Origin: Dipteris shenzhenensis
Taxonomy: Eukaryota; Polypodiophyta; Polypodiopsida; Gleicheniales
DNA length: 64,000 nucleotides
Assembly: GCA_047967505.1 (NCBI GenBank)
Contig: CM106541.1
Direction: 5' to 3' (one strand)
Below are positions 1-11,157 of this stretch, piece by piece. Each line of letters starts with the position of its first letter. Positions within the stretch are counted from its first letter, which is position 1. Below the pieces are notes generated by a model. That model ran no database searches, was not told the DNA's origin, and was given only the letters and a program-made list of their open reading frames with translations. The translations under genes and the position numbers were made by a program.

Positions 1-637
1 TGTGCAAATGCCCTTGCTCTCCTGCATTATTTGCCTACATCTTGATAATGGCTCTATCATGACCTTTGTACACATATTTATACAAATACTTAACTGCAGT
101 GATTGTGGAGCATATTTCAACATTTATATGTGCCTTGTACTTCACGGAGAGGAAAGGATTAAATGGCACAATCCAACGATTATCAATCACACCCCCTTTC
201 ACTTGTATCTTTCTACCATCATCACGATGCATGTAAACTGGATAGCCATCATTGCCAACAGTAGTCATCTATGAGAATCCACGTGGATAATGACGAATGC
301 ATTTTCCATCAACCATGCAAGCTGCAGATGGATTTAGTGCACCACACGGACCATGGACATTACACTGCACAATAATATCATGCAACTCTGGGAACATAGC
401 CTTATCTGGCAACTCCGCACACACTAATCGGTCATAGTGACCGATCTCTACGGGTTTGAAACCACTTTCTAATATCAACAATATGTGTGAGTGTGGTAGA
501 CCTCTCTTTTGAAACTCTATGACACTCACATATCCAGCCACCTTCCCAAACAAATTATGTTTTGTAATTGACTGCATCATGTCCTTATGCTTTTGAAAAA
601 ACACACGGGCTGTCAAATCTGGACGGTCTTGCACAGT
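1..637 (-). pseudogene. Helitron Rep (HUH) domain, continuation, truncated by window edge
   Basis: This is the same reading frame as the Helitron fragment to its right, after the TAA at 638-640. The segment 269-634 holds QDRPDLTARVF and the Rep metal-binding HUH motif in EFQKRGLPHSHILLIL (His48 and His50 counted from 634), which coordinates the ion needed for strand nicking. It ends in CIRHYPRGFS and an in-frame TAG. The frame continues at once with MTTVGNDGYPVYMHRDDGR and YLYKYVYKGHDR, both typical of Helitron Rep proteins, and stops again at TAG just after KM near base 35. Three in-frame stops without frameshift point to slow decay by point mutation. The catalytic Tyr and the SF1 helicase are not visible as intact motifs before the edge. 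Confidence 0.85.
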
Positions 638-2824
638 TTACCCCGGCAACAATGCTATAGATATTTCAAGCCATTTGGGATTACAGGTGAATGTTATGAA
701 TAAATCAGGTTTGCCCCTTTTTCTGACAATTGCCATAGCATCTTGGTATAGCTGACACATATACCGAGGCCCTCCCGTAAAAGAAGAAGGCAACACCACC
801 CTATGCCCTACAGCATTGCCAAGCACAGTACGTGTCCCATCAGCTGTATTCACCATGTCCATCAACCCTTGATAGACTTCAGCGCGTAGGGAAGCTTGGT
901 TGTTTCGTATCCACACCAACCTGGACTCTTCCATGCTACTGTAGGCATCAACCATGTATTGCTGCAACAATCTACCCCCACGCAAAAGACATGCATTTGT
1001 ATCATATCTCACTTGCAAACGATATGCGTAGTATTGTCTCTGGGTGACACAACTCTGTCCACGTATCTCGTGCAATGGTGTGTGATTAGGAACATCACTA
1101 TATGGGATATATGGATGCCAACCATCTTCCCCCCGAGGGAACAAAAGAACATACATGAGAGGCATGTATGATCGGTGCAAATTAGATATTCTATGCACAA
1201 ACCCATTGCGGCTAAAAATCTGAATGTCCCGATTTCCAATATCGAAGTCATCCCCTTGTCCTGGCATGATTGCAGCAACCTCGCTAGCCATAGGAGCCAA
1301 GTACTGCCTCGAGGTGGAGCGGCTCTCACAAATAACCATCCTCAGGTTTGTATGTGGATTTGTTCTTAGCACTTGCCCAATAGCCATCAATGCACTTGCA
1401 TATGGATTGCACTCGTGCATCATCCTCTGCAACAACTCCAAAATGCCTGGATCCAAACCAGGCATCCCATGTAAACGGTGTTCTAGTTCATGATCAGTGT
1501 CATACACGTACAACTGTGCAAAACGTGGCATCTCTTGCCTAGCCTCATTGGGCAATAAATTTCCAATCCGATGGTACACACTACCATGGACCCGAAAGTT
1601 TTGTATACCCCCATTCCCATGGAACATTTGATCAATATGAGCTCCCAATGAAACAAATGCCATGGCACTATTATAAGCCCTAATGTTTTTCTTAAATAGT
1701 TTGCTTCTAGCATCATGTCCGTGCAATAGAACTCTCAAAATCTCTGGTGGCTCTTCTAACGACAACAATGATACACGACCAACTTTGCAACAATGCTTGC
1801 CCACAACTTGATGCATATGCATTCGCGTCTCTTGTTTCCACAGTTGAGCTTGGCAAAAGCTGCATGTATGATCCATGGATCCAAGTGCATGAACAGAAGG
1901 AGCATTGAAGACCAGTGGATACAAAGAAGGATGCTCTACATTTTCCCTTAACGGAAAAGTATGCAAGATAGAGAGGCTCCCCCCTGCACCCAAAATCACA
2001 GCCCTGTTGTGAACAACACGCCTTCGGGCTCTTAAATGAGTAGCATCCCTGCTTGCATCCATTTGAGTAGTTGTACATACTACTGGAGCAGGTTCATGCT
2101 CATTACGTACTATTGGTGAAGTATGGAGGTCCATTGTATTTTCAACAGTGCACGCTACATTACTGTGCCCATGCATTTGATTCTGTTCTCTGCTTCTAGC
2201 AACTTGTGTTCTCGACCTTGTTCTTTGTATAGCATAAACATGACGGGCCGCCCGCGTTGAATCCATTTGAGTAGTTGTACCTATTACTGGACCATGTTCA
2301 TGCTCATTATCTACAGTTGGTAAAGTATTGACGTCCATTGTATTTTCAACAATGCACGCTACATTACTGTGCCCATACATTTGGTCCTGTTGTCTGCGAA
2401 GGCCGTCTTCTATATCCATAGATTCCACAGCCACCCTCACGCTTCTAACTCCTTGTGTTTTTGACCTTATTCTTTTTATAGCATAACTACGACGGGCCGC
2501 CCGTGTTGAATCCATTTGAGTAGGTGTACCTATCACTGAAGCATGTTGATGCACTCTACCTACTGTTACTGAAGTATTGAGGTCCATTGTATTTTCAGCC
2601 ACAATGCACGCTACATTACTGCATCCATGTGTCTGATTATGTTGACTGCAAACTCCTACTTCTACACCCATAGATTCCACAGCCACCCTCATCCTTCTAG
2701 CACCTTGTGTTTTAGACCTTGTTCTTTGTATAGCATAAGCATAACGGGCCGCCCCTGTTGAATCCAACAATCTTCTCCTATGAGAACGTATTGAATGTAG
2801 CCTCTCTTCTATTTGTCTTGCCAT
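638..2824 (-). pseudogene. Helitron Rep/helicase protein, N-terminal part (broken)
   Basis: This is the upstream part of the protein encoded by Helitron rolling-circle transposons, which nicks and replicates the element. The frame is open from 2845, but the codon there is TTG; the first ATG is at 2824 (MARQIEERLH). Residues about 28-261 (counted from 2845) are a tandem repeat of about 83 residues. After these come a Cys-containing stretch (CSFCQAQLW) and the conserved Helitron N-terminal region ending in FTGGPRYMCQLYQDAMAIV, KRGKPDLFITFTCNPKWLEI and ALLPG. The frame stops at TAA (638-640), yet translation resumes in the same frame with QDRPDL, the usual Helitron continuation, so the stop is a nonsense mutation, probably CAA to TAA. 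The helicase domain would lie beyond the left edge. Family call sure; inactivity very likely. Confidence 0.85.
2063..2764 (-). repeat. In-frame tandem repeat (about 249 bp, 83 codons) inside the Helitron ORF
   Basis: Three consecutive units start with DSTGAARYAYAIQRTRSK, DSTRAARRSYAIKRIRSK and DSTRAARHVYAIQRTRSR, each followed by a SNVAC..VENTMD block and a ...T.TQM boundary. The first two units are about 83 residues and the third about 68 because of an internal loss. A fourth partial unit (DASRDATHL) follows. All length changes keep the reading frame. Confidence 0.9.
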
Positions 2825-3072
2825 CTTCTGTATCCACTCAACCAACTACATAAATATCTATTCCTCAAAGGGAAAAATAGCTTAATCAAAAAACTTATGC
2901 ATCATCCCTAACCATGACAAAATTGATGGATCTCAACAAATGTGCCCTAGGAAGGAAATAATTTAGAAAAGCAAGAAGCAAGATTAATTAGCAAAGCCAT
3001 CCCTTTCCCATCTATCTAAAATTGAGAACCTGCTCTAGTTTACGGCTCATCCTGGTCATCAAAGCAGTTAGC

Positions 3073-3834
3073 CTATTTAAACCAACTTTGAACATTGACA
3101 CACCTCAGTGGACAGCAGCTGTGAACTTGTTCTTTGAGCTTATCAACTTGTAGTCTACACCCATTCTCACATACAACTGCCCCTTCTCCACCTCTCCCCA
3201 AAATCTGCTGCATCCATTGATTAGAGTCCTTAACGCTATTCTCAATTTGAGAAATCCTTGCAATGAGAGTTCCAGGCAATTTTGCCATGCCCTGCGCTAT
3301 TACTGTAGCACCATCTGAATGGACTTCTCCCCACAAAGAGCCCAAATATCGTGTGTTCATGGCACATGCATCCTTATTATTCTCGCACATGGCTTGAATG
3401 GACTTTAAAAGATTGTAATGACTTGAATGCTCAGTTGCATGGGTTAAAGCTCTCCCCCTTGTAAGTCGTTTCATTATATTAGCAGTGCGACGTTCGCGGC
3501 TAGACTTAAAATGCTTTGAAGGCAACTTGGGACCGTGATTTGCTCCATGGGTTGAAGTCTCGGCCCTTGCAAAAACTTGATTTATCACATGAAGGCTATC
3601 TGGCTCAGGAAAAGATGACAACACAATGTCAGAAACTCCAGAGCCCTCCACCCTTTTGCAGCTCGCTTTATTGCTCGAAGGCTTTGTCGCCCATGGAAAC
3701 CCGAGTCCCCAAGATTTGAAACAACGGTAGAAGCCATTTCTGAAGCTGCATCCATAATAAAATACAAAAACCTTTTCAGGTATGTATTGGCTCAATTGTA
3801 TAATTGGATCACATAGATTCCATAGAATAAACAT
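3073..3834 (-). CDS. Unrecognised 253-residue ORF, possibly part of the Helitron or a captured gene fragment
   Basis: I do not recognise this protein. It begins with a true ATG (3834) and is not low-complexity, unlike most ORFs in this window. The middle is basic (SRERRTANIMKRLTRGRAL) and the rest includes LPGTLIARISQIENSVKDSN and GRGGEGAVVCENGCRLQVDK. The C-terminal part has several Cys (CENGC, CCPLRC) but no regular zinc-finger spacing. It lies 0.25 kb upstream of the Helitron reading frame on the same strand, so it could be a second Helitron ORF, a separated exon or a captured host fragment. Chance occurrence cannot be excluded. Confidence 0.3.
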   Translation of the reverse strand: MFILWNLCDPIIQLSQYIPEKVFVFYYGCSFRNGFYRCFKSWGLGFPWATKPSSNKASCKRVEGSGVSDIVLSSFPEPDSLHVINQVFARAETSTHGANHGPKLPSKHFKSSRERRTANIMKRLTRGRALTHATEHSSHYNLLKSIQAMCENNKDACAMNTRYLGSLWGEVHSDGATVIAQGMAKLPGTLIARISQIENSVKDSNQWMQQILGRGGEGAVVCENGCRLQVDKLKEQVHSCCPLRCVNVQSWFK

Positions 3835-4200
3835 GAGCAGAAATCAATTGGCATAGGAGGTAGATACCCAAAGATTGTAGCCCATCTCCTCTCAACAAAG
3901 AATTTGGAATCAAGTTAGATGGATTGAGATATTTGTGAATGAGCTGCTCTTGCCAAGCACTCGTGCAAATATTTTCCGATTCAAAGGCGGTAAGTTGCTT
4001 AGAGTGACCAAGGATATGGTGGTAGGAAGTAGAAATCACAGGACATATCAAAAGGAGAAATTGACATGGAGGGCACATGGCCCTAGCATCTATTTCAAAA
4101 ATCAAATCCCCCTAACCTCCCCTTGCCATGCATTCTAGCCTCCTCTACCCAACCCTAAATCTGGGACCTTAGTCCTATGATCATCACCAAGAAATCTTAC
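3835..4200. other. No gene seen
   Basis: Short ORFs on both strands show no recognisable domain. I see no repeat until the tandem block that starts near 4200. Confidence 0.5.
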
Positions 4201-4604
4201 TGCAATCTTATTGTCTACTCATGAAGGTGTATCCAACCACATCATGGACTTATTTCACTTCTGTCCACCATTATATTTTGCTCTGTGTGTGTGTGTGTGT
4301 GTGTGTGTGTAGTCCCATCTATCATCCAATCGTCTCACCTCTCGAGCTTAGTTCTCATGGCTATAAAGCACATGACGTGAAACACACTTAATCCTTTACT
4401 CTCCTTGAGAAGCAAGGCTAACTTTTGAAAGAGGTTAGATTAGATCACTTAGGGAAGAGGATGCTGGCTTATCTCTAGACATACTACTAGCTCGATGCTC
4501 CTAAGAAAAATACAAATACCTTTAATGATTACTGGTCCAAACACATCATGGCCTTGTCTTATTTCACTTCTGGCCTACCATCATATTTTTTCGTCCCCCC
4601 ACCC

Positions 4605-4695
<91 letters not shown>

Positions 4696-5460
4696 GCCCC
4701 ACCTATCGTCCAATCGCCTCACGTCTCAAGCTTACTTCTCATGGTTATAGTCCACATGACATGAAACATATTTGATGCTTTACTCTCATTGAGAAGCAAG
4801 GCTAGCTTCTCAAAACGAAGGTTAGATTAGATCACTTGGGGTAGAGGGTGCAAGCTTATCTCTAGACATATTGCCAGGTCATGAAAATGCTCCTACGAAA
4901 GATACAATCACATTTAATGATTACTGATATCCAATTGCCTCACCTCTGGAGGTTACTTCTCATGGGTATAATGCACATGACATGAAACATACATAATCCT
5001 TTACTCTCCTCGAGAGGTTGATTAGATCACTTAAGGTCCAACCACATCATCGCCTTGTCTCTAACTAATGTGTCCTAAGGAACCAAAGAATTCATGAATT
5101 ATCAGATCGGAATGGTTTCAATGATTTTGAAAATGTAGCTTGTCTTAAATGATGCAAACACACACACACACACACACAACGTATCCTAAGGAAGCAAAGA
5201 ATTCCAAATAGAAAGCAAAGTCAATTGAAAAGCAAGGCTAGCTTCTCAAAAATGAAGGTTAGATTAGATCACTTAGGATAGACAGTGCAAGCTTATCTCT
5301 AGACATATTGCCAGGTCATCAAGATGCCCGTATGAAAGATACAATTACATTTAATGATTACTGGTCCAACCCCATCATCGCCTTGTCTCTAACTAATATA
5401 CTAACTTAATTCACTTTTGTCCACCATTATATTTTCCCTCTCTCTCTCTCTCTCTCTCTT
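4200..5460. repeat. Degenerate tandem repeat, unit about 390 bp, each unit with its own microsatellite
   Basis: Three to four units share an ordered set of words: a TTTCACTTCTGTCCACCAT block, a microsatellite, CCAATCGCCTCACCTCT, TACTTCTCATGG, CATGACATGAAACA, GAGAAGCAAGGCTA, AGGTTAGATTAGATCACTT, TTATCTCTAGACATA and TTTAATGATTACTG. Units begin near 4240, 4555 and 4920, with further partial copies near 5220-5430. The microsatellite at the same place in each unit differs: (GT)n at 4284-4310, C-run plus (CT)n at 4595-4689, (CT)n at 5437-5459. No coding signal is present. Confidence 0.8.
4595..4689. repeat. Poly-C followed by (CT)n microsatellite
   Basis: A run of about twenty C (one A interruption) passes directly into about 37 CT dinucleotides with one CTTT interruption. 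ORFs predicted across it are low-complexity Ser/Leu artefacts. Confidence 0.95.
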
Positions 5461-5558
5461 GCCTCCATAATCTTTTAGTTCTTCTGTCTCAATAATATAA
5501 TCATCTAGAAACTATAAGATCATAATGGTTTGGATGATTTTAAAAATGTAGCTTCTAA

Positions 5559-5561
<3 letters not shown>

Positions 5562-5615
<54 letters not shown>

Positions 5616-5779
5616 CTCCATTATCTTTTTGAAAAAAAAAGGTTCTTAGTTCAATTTTCCCCTCCCAAGAATCTAAGCGTCCACGAATTACGATCAGAAT
5701 GGTTTCATGAATGTAACAGAGAATTCATGAATTATCAGATCGGAATGGTTTCAATGATTTTGAAAATGTTTAAGATGCA

Positions 5780-5817
<38 letters not shown>
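5562..5817. repeat. (CT)n at 5562-5613 and (CA)n at 5782-5817
   Basis: Two long dinucleotide tracts lie either side of a copy of GAATTCATGAATTATCAGAT, which also occurs near 5090 next to the (CA)n at 5158-5178. The two (CA)n-bearing segments are therefore duplicates of one another. Confidence 0.9.
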
Positions 5818-5819
<2 letters not shown>

Positions 5820-5953
5820 GTCAATTGGAAAAAAAGTGATCACCTACCTGCATAAACAAAAGTTGTGGAAAGAAGCTAGTGCTAGTCCAACAATAAATTG
5901 AAGCACTTGCAAGAAAAACAACCCCAAAAAAAAGTAAAGCTAAGCGAACTGTA

Positions 5954-5989
<36 letters not shown>

Positions 5990-6269
5990 AAATACGTAAT
6001 GACATACACCCCCACGTATAAATTAAGCTTTTGGGCCGATGATGCTCAGTTACGTCTCAAAGTGGATGTTTGAAGTGATTTTTGTTATGTGCTAGAGGAG
6101 CATGCGATGAGGCAAGGAAGGGAAGGCAATAGATAGAAGATAGATGCTCAACGGCGCTTGTGCACACACACACACACAATTGATTAGATATACATATAGC
6201 TTGTAAGGATTATAATCGTTATGTTTTTACATTTGTGTGTGAATGTGAGCGCCATGCAAGATTTGTGAA

Positions 6270-6377
6270 TGCGAGAGAGAGAGAGAGAGAGGGGGGGGCG
6301 AGGGGTTTATCAAATGACTAACGCCACTGCCTCTGGAAATGTGTATCTCAACACACACACACACACAAAACCATAGC

Positions 6378-6422
<45 letters not shown>

Positions 6423-6979
6423 AGGGGGGAGGGGGAGGGTTTATCAAATGACTAACGACACTATCTCTCGAAATGCACATCTCAACACACACACACACAC
6501 AAAAAAAACCCGTAGCTAGAGGTGTTAACATGTACACTTCTATGCATGCTATAGATAGAGGCTAGAGGCACAAAAATACAAAACTTCACATGCACTATCT
6601 CCCAAAAATGCACGTAGGATTGGCGCCAGCATGTACCCTAACTTAAGGAATATGCTAAAATCAGTTAATTACTTGAAGGGAAAGGAGGGTGTAGCATATG
6701 TGTCTACATGCAAGGTTGCACGATGGCGATTGATTGACCTATAGTAGGGTGCACACTACCTCTTTTCCTTTAGGAAAATCTCTCCTTACTTGCTCAAATC
6801 TACCTTCTTTCGTTCCTCCATTATCTTCATTTTCTTTCATCTCCATTATCTTTTAATGACACTATCTCTCAAAATCCACATCTCAACACACACACACACA
6901 AAAAAAAAACCGTAGCTAGAGGTGTTAACACATACACACACACACAACACACACACACACACATACACAAAACCATAGC

Positions 6980-7042
<63 letters not shown>

Positions 7043-7223
7043 AGAGGGGGGAGGGGGAGGGTTTATCAAATGACTAACGACATTATCTCTCGAAATGCAC
7101 ATCTCAACACACACACACACAAAAAAAAACCCGTAGCTAGAGGTGTTAACACATACACACATAATCTCTATCTATCTCAACACACACACACACACACACA
7201 CACAAAACCATAGCTAGAGACAA

Positions 7224-7282
<59 letters not shown>

Positions 7283-7345
7283 GGAGGGGGGAGGGGGAGG
7301 GTTTCTCAAATGACTAACGACATTATCTCTTGAAATGCACATCTC
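6270..7345. repeat. Repeated cassette: (CA)n, (GA)n and G-run blocks
   Basis: A cassette recurs about five times (near 6306, 6452, 6854, 7074 and 7314). It consists of an ACGACACTATCTCTCGAAAT-like word, CACATCTCAACACAC with (CA)n, a CCGTAGCTAGAGGTGTTAAC or CATAGCTAGAG word, (GA)n, and a G-run tract ending in GGGTTT.TCAAATGACTAACG. G-run tracts lie at 6416-6439, 7036-7061 and 7277-7301, each with four or more runs of at least three G. Predicted ORFs here are Ser/Leu or Val/Cys dipeptide repeats and are not genes. Confidence 0.9.
6655..6850. repeat. Segmental duplicate, copy 1 (partner at 7753-7946)
   Basis: About 190 bp from CAGTTAATTACTTG through GGAGGGTGTAGCATATGTGT, GGCGATTGATTGACCTATAG and TTTCGTTCCTCCATTATCTT recur with only a few changes 1.1 kb downstream in the same orientation. 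Confidence 0.9.
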
Positions 7346-7353
7346 AACACACA

Positions 7354-7397
<44 letters not shown>

Positions 7398-7415
7398 TCT
7401 CTCTCTCACACACAT

Positions 7416-7467
<52 letters not shown>

Positions 7468-7480
7468 CCCTCTTCCACTT

Positions 7481-8099
7481 ATCTTTCTCTTGCATTGGAT
7501 CATCCCTCAAGATGGTTTTTAAGCATGTGCAATTCTCCCCCCCTCTTCCACTTATCTTTCTCTTGCATTGGATCATCCCTCAAGATGGTTTTTAATCAAG
7601 AAATTCGCCGGTATTGGCAGCAAGGAAATACGGGAAATAATTTAATGTACTTAATGTGTCTAGTTAGAACGAATGGACTAATGTTGGGTGCTCCAATAAC
7701 ATACAGCAATGGCTAGAGGAAGTGAATCGTATGACTATATGTGATATAAGGTAGACTGATACAGTTAATTACTTGTGAAGGGAAAGGAGGGTGTAGCATA
7801 TGTGTCTACATGCAAGGTTGCATGATGGCGATTGATTGACCTATAGTAGGGTGCACACTACCTCTTTTCCTTCAGGAAAATCTCTCCTTGCTTGCTCAAA
7901 TCTACCTTCTTTCGTTCCTCCATTATCTTTATTTTCTTTCATCTCCTTTCCTTAGATATTCATGCCCTTTCACATTCCCCCTAGCATCGATCAACCCCTA
8001 CACCTCTCTTTCTCTCTCTCTCTCTCAAACCCACATACAAAAATTCTATAAGCCTCCCCCCCCCTCTCTCTCTCTCTCCCTCTCTCACAAAAACACAAA

Positions 8100-8154
<55 letters not shown>

Positions 8155-8176
8155 ACTCTCTCTCTCACACACACAT

Positions 8177-8224
<48 letters not shown>

Positions 8225-8452
8225 CCCTCTTCCACTTATCTTTCTCTTGCATTGGATCATCCCTCAAGATGGTTTTTAAGCATGTGCAATTCTCCCCCCT
8301 CTTCCACTTATCTTTCTCTTGCATTAGATCATCCCTCAAGATGGTTTTTAATCAAGAAATTCGATGGTATTGGCAGCAAGGAAATACGGGAAATAATTTA
8401 ATGTACTTAATGTGCCTAGTTAGAACGAATGGACTAATGTTGGGTGCTCCAA
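7481..8452. repeat. Tandem segmental duplication, offset about 756 bp
   Basis: The word CTTATCTTTCTCTTGCATTG followed by GATCATCCCTCAAGATGG occurs four times (about 7480, 7546, 8236 and 8305), as two tandem pairs. The downstream block with GGTATTGGCAGCAAGGAAAT and GAACGAATGGACTAATGTTG is present after each pair (to about 7700 and 8452). Long (CA)n and (CT)n tracts precede each pair (7350-7465 and 8103-8222). The 199-codon plus-strand ORF across this region is a by-product of the dinucleotides. Confidence 0.9.
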
Positions 8453-9290
8453 GAAATACCTCTCTAGCGCTAGAGTGGTTGCTGTAATTGCCAACAGTGG
8501 AAAGCATTGAATAGCTCTTCCATCCACTTAAGGGCTCTAAGAGGCTGTCAGTACTAAAGTTTTCGAGTAATAGTTGTGCCGAAATATAGTCTGGATTAAT
8601 TACGACTTTAATGATTCATGAAGGAAATAGTGTAAGTGAATGTCAAGCACCTGTGGCTCTTGTTCAATTTTAGGTTTTGTATAGGAGGACCTCTTAACTT
8701 GAGAAATCTTCCTCCTATGGGCGTGGCCCCAAAGGAAGGATCTACAAAGCATAGCGAACTTGGTCAATCTAGTGGGGGAGGGGATCGATACTATGATTTA
8801 ACACGAAGTTCCTCCCTGCAAGGTTGGCATGGAAACATCTCCATTTGCTTAGGTTATCCTTGAATTTATCAAGGAAACAATTTCATCTATCCTTCATGGA
8901 ACTTCAAAGCCCATGTGAATGTCTAGCAAAGTGAAAACTTACCCTTAAGAAGTATGGTGCATCCTTTTTGAGCTAGGATGGGTTGATCTTCAGGGAGAAA
9001 TGGGTAGTGGCCTATCTTGGAATGATTGACTACTGATCTAGAGGCTAAACACAAATTGTCCATTCACTCTAAAGTGACCACTATATCTTAAGGGGAGTTC
9101 ATGGGAGTTAGATATTAATCATTAGAAAATTGCCGGCTTACCAAAAACTTCCATGAGGGCAATTGTATTTGTTTCATTGTGTTTGTGTCTACGTCAATGG
9201 CTAGAGGAAGTGAATCATATAACTATATGTGATATCACGTAACCTCTGGTCCCTCTGAAGCTTCCAGTGCCTCCAATCAAAGCCATCTCA
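8453..9290. other. No gene seen; part-duplicate of the 7.7-kb region
   Basis: The stretch is unique apart from a copy of CAATGGCTAGAGGAAGTGAA near 9193 that matches 7709. A short ORF near 8636-8863 has no recognisable domain. Confidence 0.5.
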
Positions 9291-9439
9291 AGACACACAC
9301 ACACAAAAAAAACCCGTAGGTAGAGGTGTTAACACATACACACATAATCTCTATCTATCTCCAGAGTATTGATGCCTTGATACTGAATGGTTTTGTTGTA
9401 GTGTCCATCATCTATCTATCTATCTATTCTATTAAGGAG

Positions 9440-9480
<41 letters not shown>
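9290..9480. repeat. Copy of the CCGTAG/(CA)n cassette, plus (GA)n
   Basis: Bases 9293-9361 match 7107-7178: (CA)n, A-run, CCGTAGNTAGAGGTGTTAAC, (CA)n and AATCTCTATCTATCT. A (TATC)n-like tract (9411-9427) and (GA)n at 9446-9478 follow. Confidence 0.85.
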
Positions 9481-9483
<3 letters not shown>

Positions 9484-9796
9484 TGCAAATCAACCTGGCA
9501 ATACAAATGCTTCTTGAAGGAATCGTCCACCAAGACGTGCACTACTGGAGCTGGCTGCTGGTCAATGGAACTGCCTTTACACTGCTGGAGGTCGAGATAT
9601 GGAGCTGCTGGTACCTCAGAATGGCCGGTATATGCGTAGAGGTACAAAAGAGAACTTGGGATGGCTATCCTTGCTTGGTCTTGGCTATCCTTCCTTGTGC
9701 GTGGGCGTTTGAAGATCGGGCTCCTCTATCAAGGACTACGTGACGAATTCGACCATGGGCAGATGAAGAGAATGCGGCTGGGAGTCTCGTCACTCC

Positions 9797-10500
9797 TTAA
9801 TAGAATAATAGAATAGATAGAAGTTTTTTGACCCAAGAATAGATAGAAGAATAGAATAGAAGAACGTCGGGTCTTTCTATTCTATTCTATTATTCTATCA
9901 ACGACAAATACAAACACCTGGGTCTTCGACGAAACGATGGAGGTGGAGGTGACGAAAGGTGGGTCTTTGACGAAACGATGGAGGTGGAGGTGACGAAAGG
10001 CGACAAATACAAACACCTGGGTCTTCGACGAAACGATGGAGGTGGAGGTGACGAAAGGCGGGTCTTCGACGAAACGATGGAGGTGGATGTGACGAAAGGC
10101 GGGTCTTCGACGAAACGGAGCTGGAGGTGACGAAAGGCGGCCCAGACGACGAAACGATGGAGCGGTGAGACCCAGATGACGGAACGGTGGAACGCTGAGA
10201 GAAGTTGGACGGAGGAACGCGGGCAGAACGGTAGGAGAGAACGGGGAGCTGGAGACAGCGAATGCTGGAGACGGGGAACGGATGGAGGGAGAGAACACGC
10301 AGGAGGGAGCCTTCATGGCGTGACGGCTCCCTCCGCTCCTCTGACGGCTCATCCATTAATTCGACGATGACGCCTCCTTAATTCGACGACGACGACGGAT
10401 CTCCCTCCCAGCTCCTTTCCTCATGACATGTGGCAACGTTTGGAGATGACACGTGGCAAGGTTTCCTCTCCCCTCCCTCCTTAATAGAATAGAATAGATG
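9797..10500. repeat. 41-bp minisatellite bracketed by TTAATAGAAT repeats
   Basis: About six copies of a 41-bp unit (GGGTCTTCGACGAAACGATG then GAGGTGGAGGTGACGAAAGGC) lie between 9919 and 10165; two carry an extra GACAAATACAAACACCTG segment. CTCCTTAATAGAAT-type AT-rich words occur on both sides (9797-9895 and 10478-10498), suggesting that the GC-rich block sits inside or between copies of an AT-rich repeat. The two overlapping minus-strand ORFs (to 10356) follow the repeat period and are not considered genes. Confidence 0.8.
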
Positions 10501-10929
10501 ATTGATTGAAGGTTCCCTCTTTCTCTCTTTCTATTTCAAGGCAAGCCCCCCCCCCTCCCCTCTCTCTCTTCTCTCTTCTCCTTTTTGCACATCCAAGTCT
10601 CTCTCTCTCTCTCTTTTCCAAGCTGCACATATAAGGGGGCCTTATGAATGCTTTATGAGCATTCACCTTGTTTTAATATGAGAGAGGTTCAGCTAAAGCT
10701 TTAAGGACATGGTGGGAAAAGGCTTCCATGAATTTTCCTTGTTCAAGTCTCGTTCAAGTCCTAATGATACGATAAGCTTTTATGGAAAAAATTAATTCAA
10801 ATATCATAACGTTTGGTGAAAAGGTGAATTTAATGTCATTTTCAATCCTCAAATGCTTTAAAGTCTTATTTCCCATAAGACTATTGACTTGAAGAGCCCA
10901 CTTGTGTTGTGGGAAAAAAACTAGAAGAA
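10500..10929. other. No gene seen
   Basis: This stretch has short pyrimidine tracts (10510-10620) and AT-rich sequence left of the Copia insertion. Its words TTCCCATAAGACTATTGACT and CCTCAAATGCTTTAAAGTC have looser counterparts right of the Copia (16930-17000), so the element sits inside an older repeat. Confidence 0.5.
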
Positions 10930-10934
10930 AAGGT

Positions 10935-11104
10935 TGAGAGTGCTCTCAACGGAAGCAAGAACAGAAGAAGGAGAGAGAGAGATAGAGAGCCACAAAAGTT
11001 TGGTGGGTGCAGAACCACCCTAATCTTCTTTTTCATTCATTTATATATGTGTTTGAGTATTGTACATAATCGGGGTTAAGGCACAGTGACCTTTAGCCCC
11101 CACA
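10935..11104 (-). repeat. Copia 3' LTR (170 bp)
   Basis: The LTR is read on the minus strand, begins TGTGGGGGCTAAAGG and ends GAGAGCACTCTCA (TG...CA ends). It matches the right LTR with about four substitutions and two 2-bp indels. The flanking target duplication AAGGT is at 10930-10934. A polypurine tract (AAGTGGGAGGT on the minus strand) abuts it at about 11105-11115. Confidence 0.95.
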
Positions 11105-11157
11105 ACCTCCCACTTAAAGGACAATGTGCCTTTAAGGGAGAACAACCAGTGAGCATA

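Noticed and set aside
7888-8487. 199-codon plus-strand ORF
   Set aside because: Mostly Ser-Leu and Thr-His dipeptides from (CT)n and (CA)n; not a gene.
9882-10356. Two overlapping minus-strand Pro/Ser-rich ORFs
   Set aside because: Both are driven by the 41-bp minisatellite, which stays open in more than one frame.
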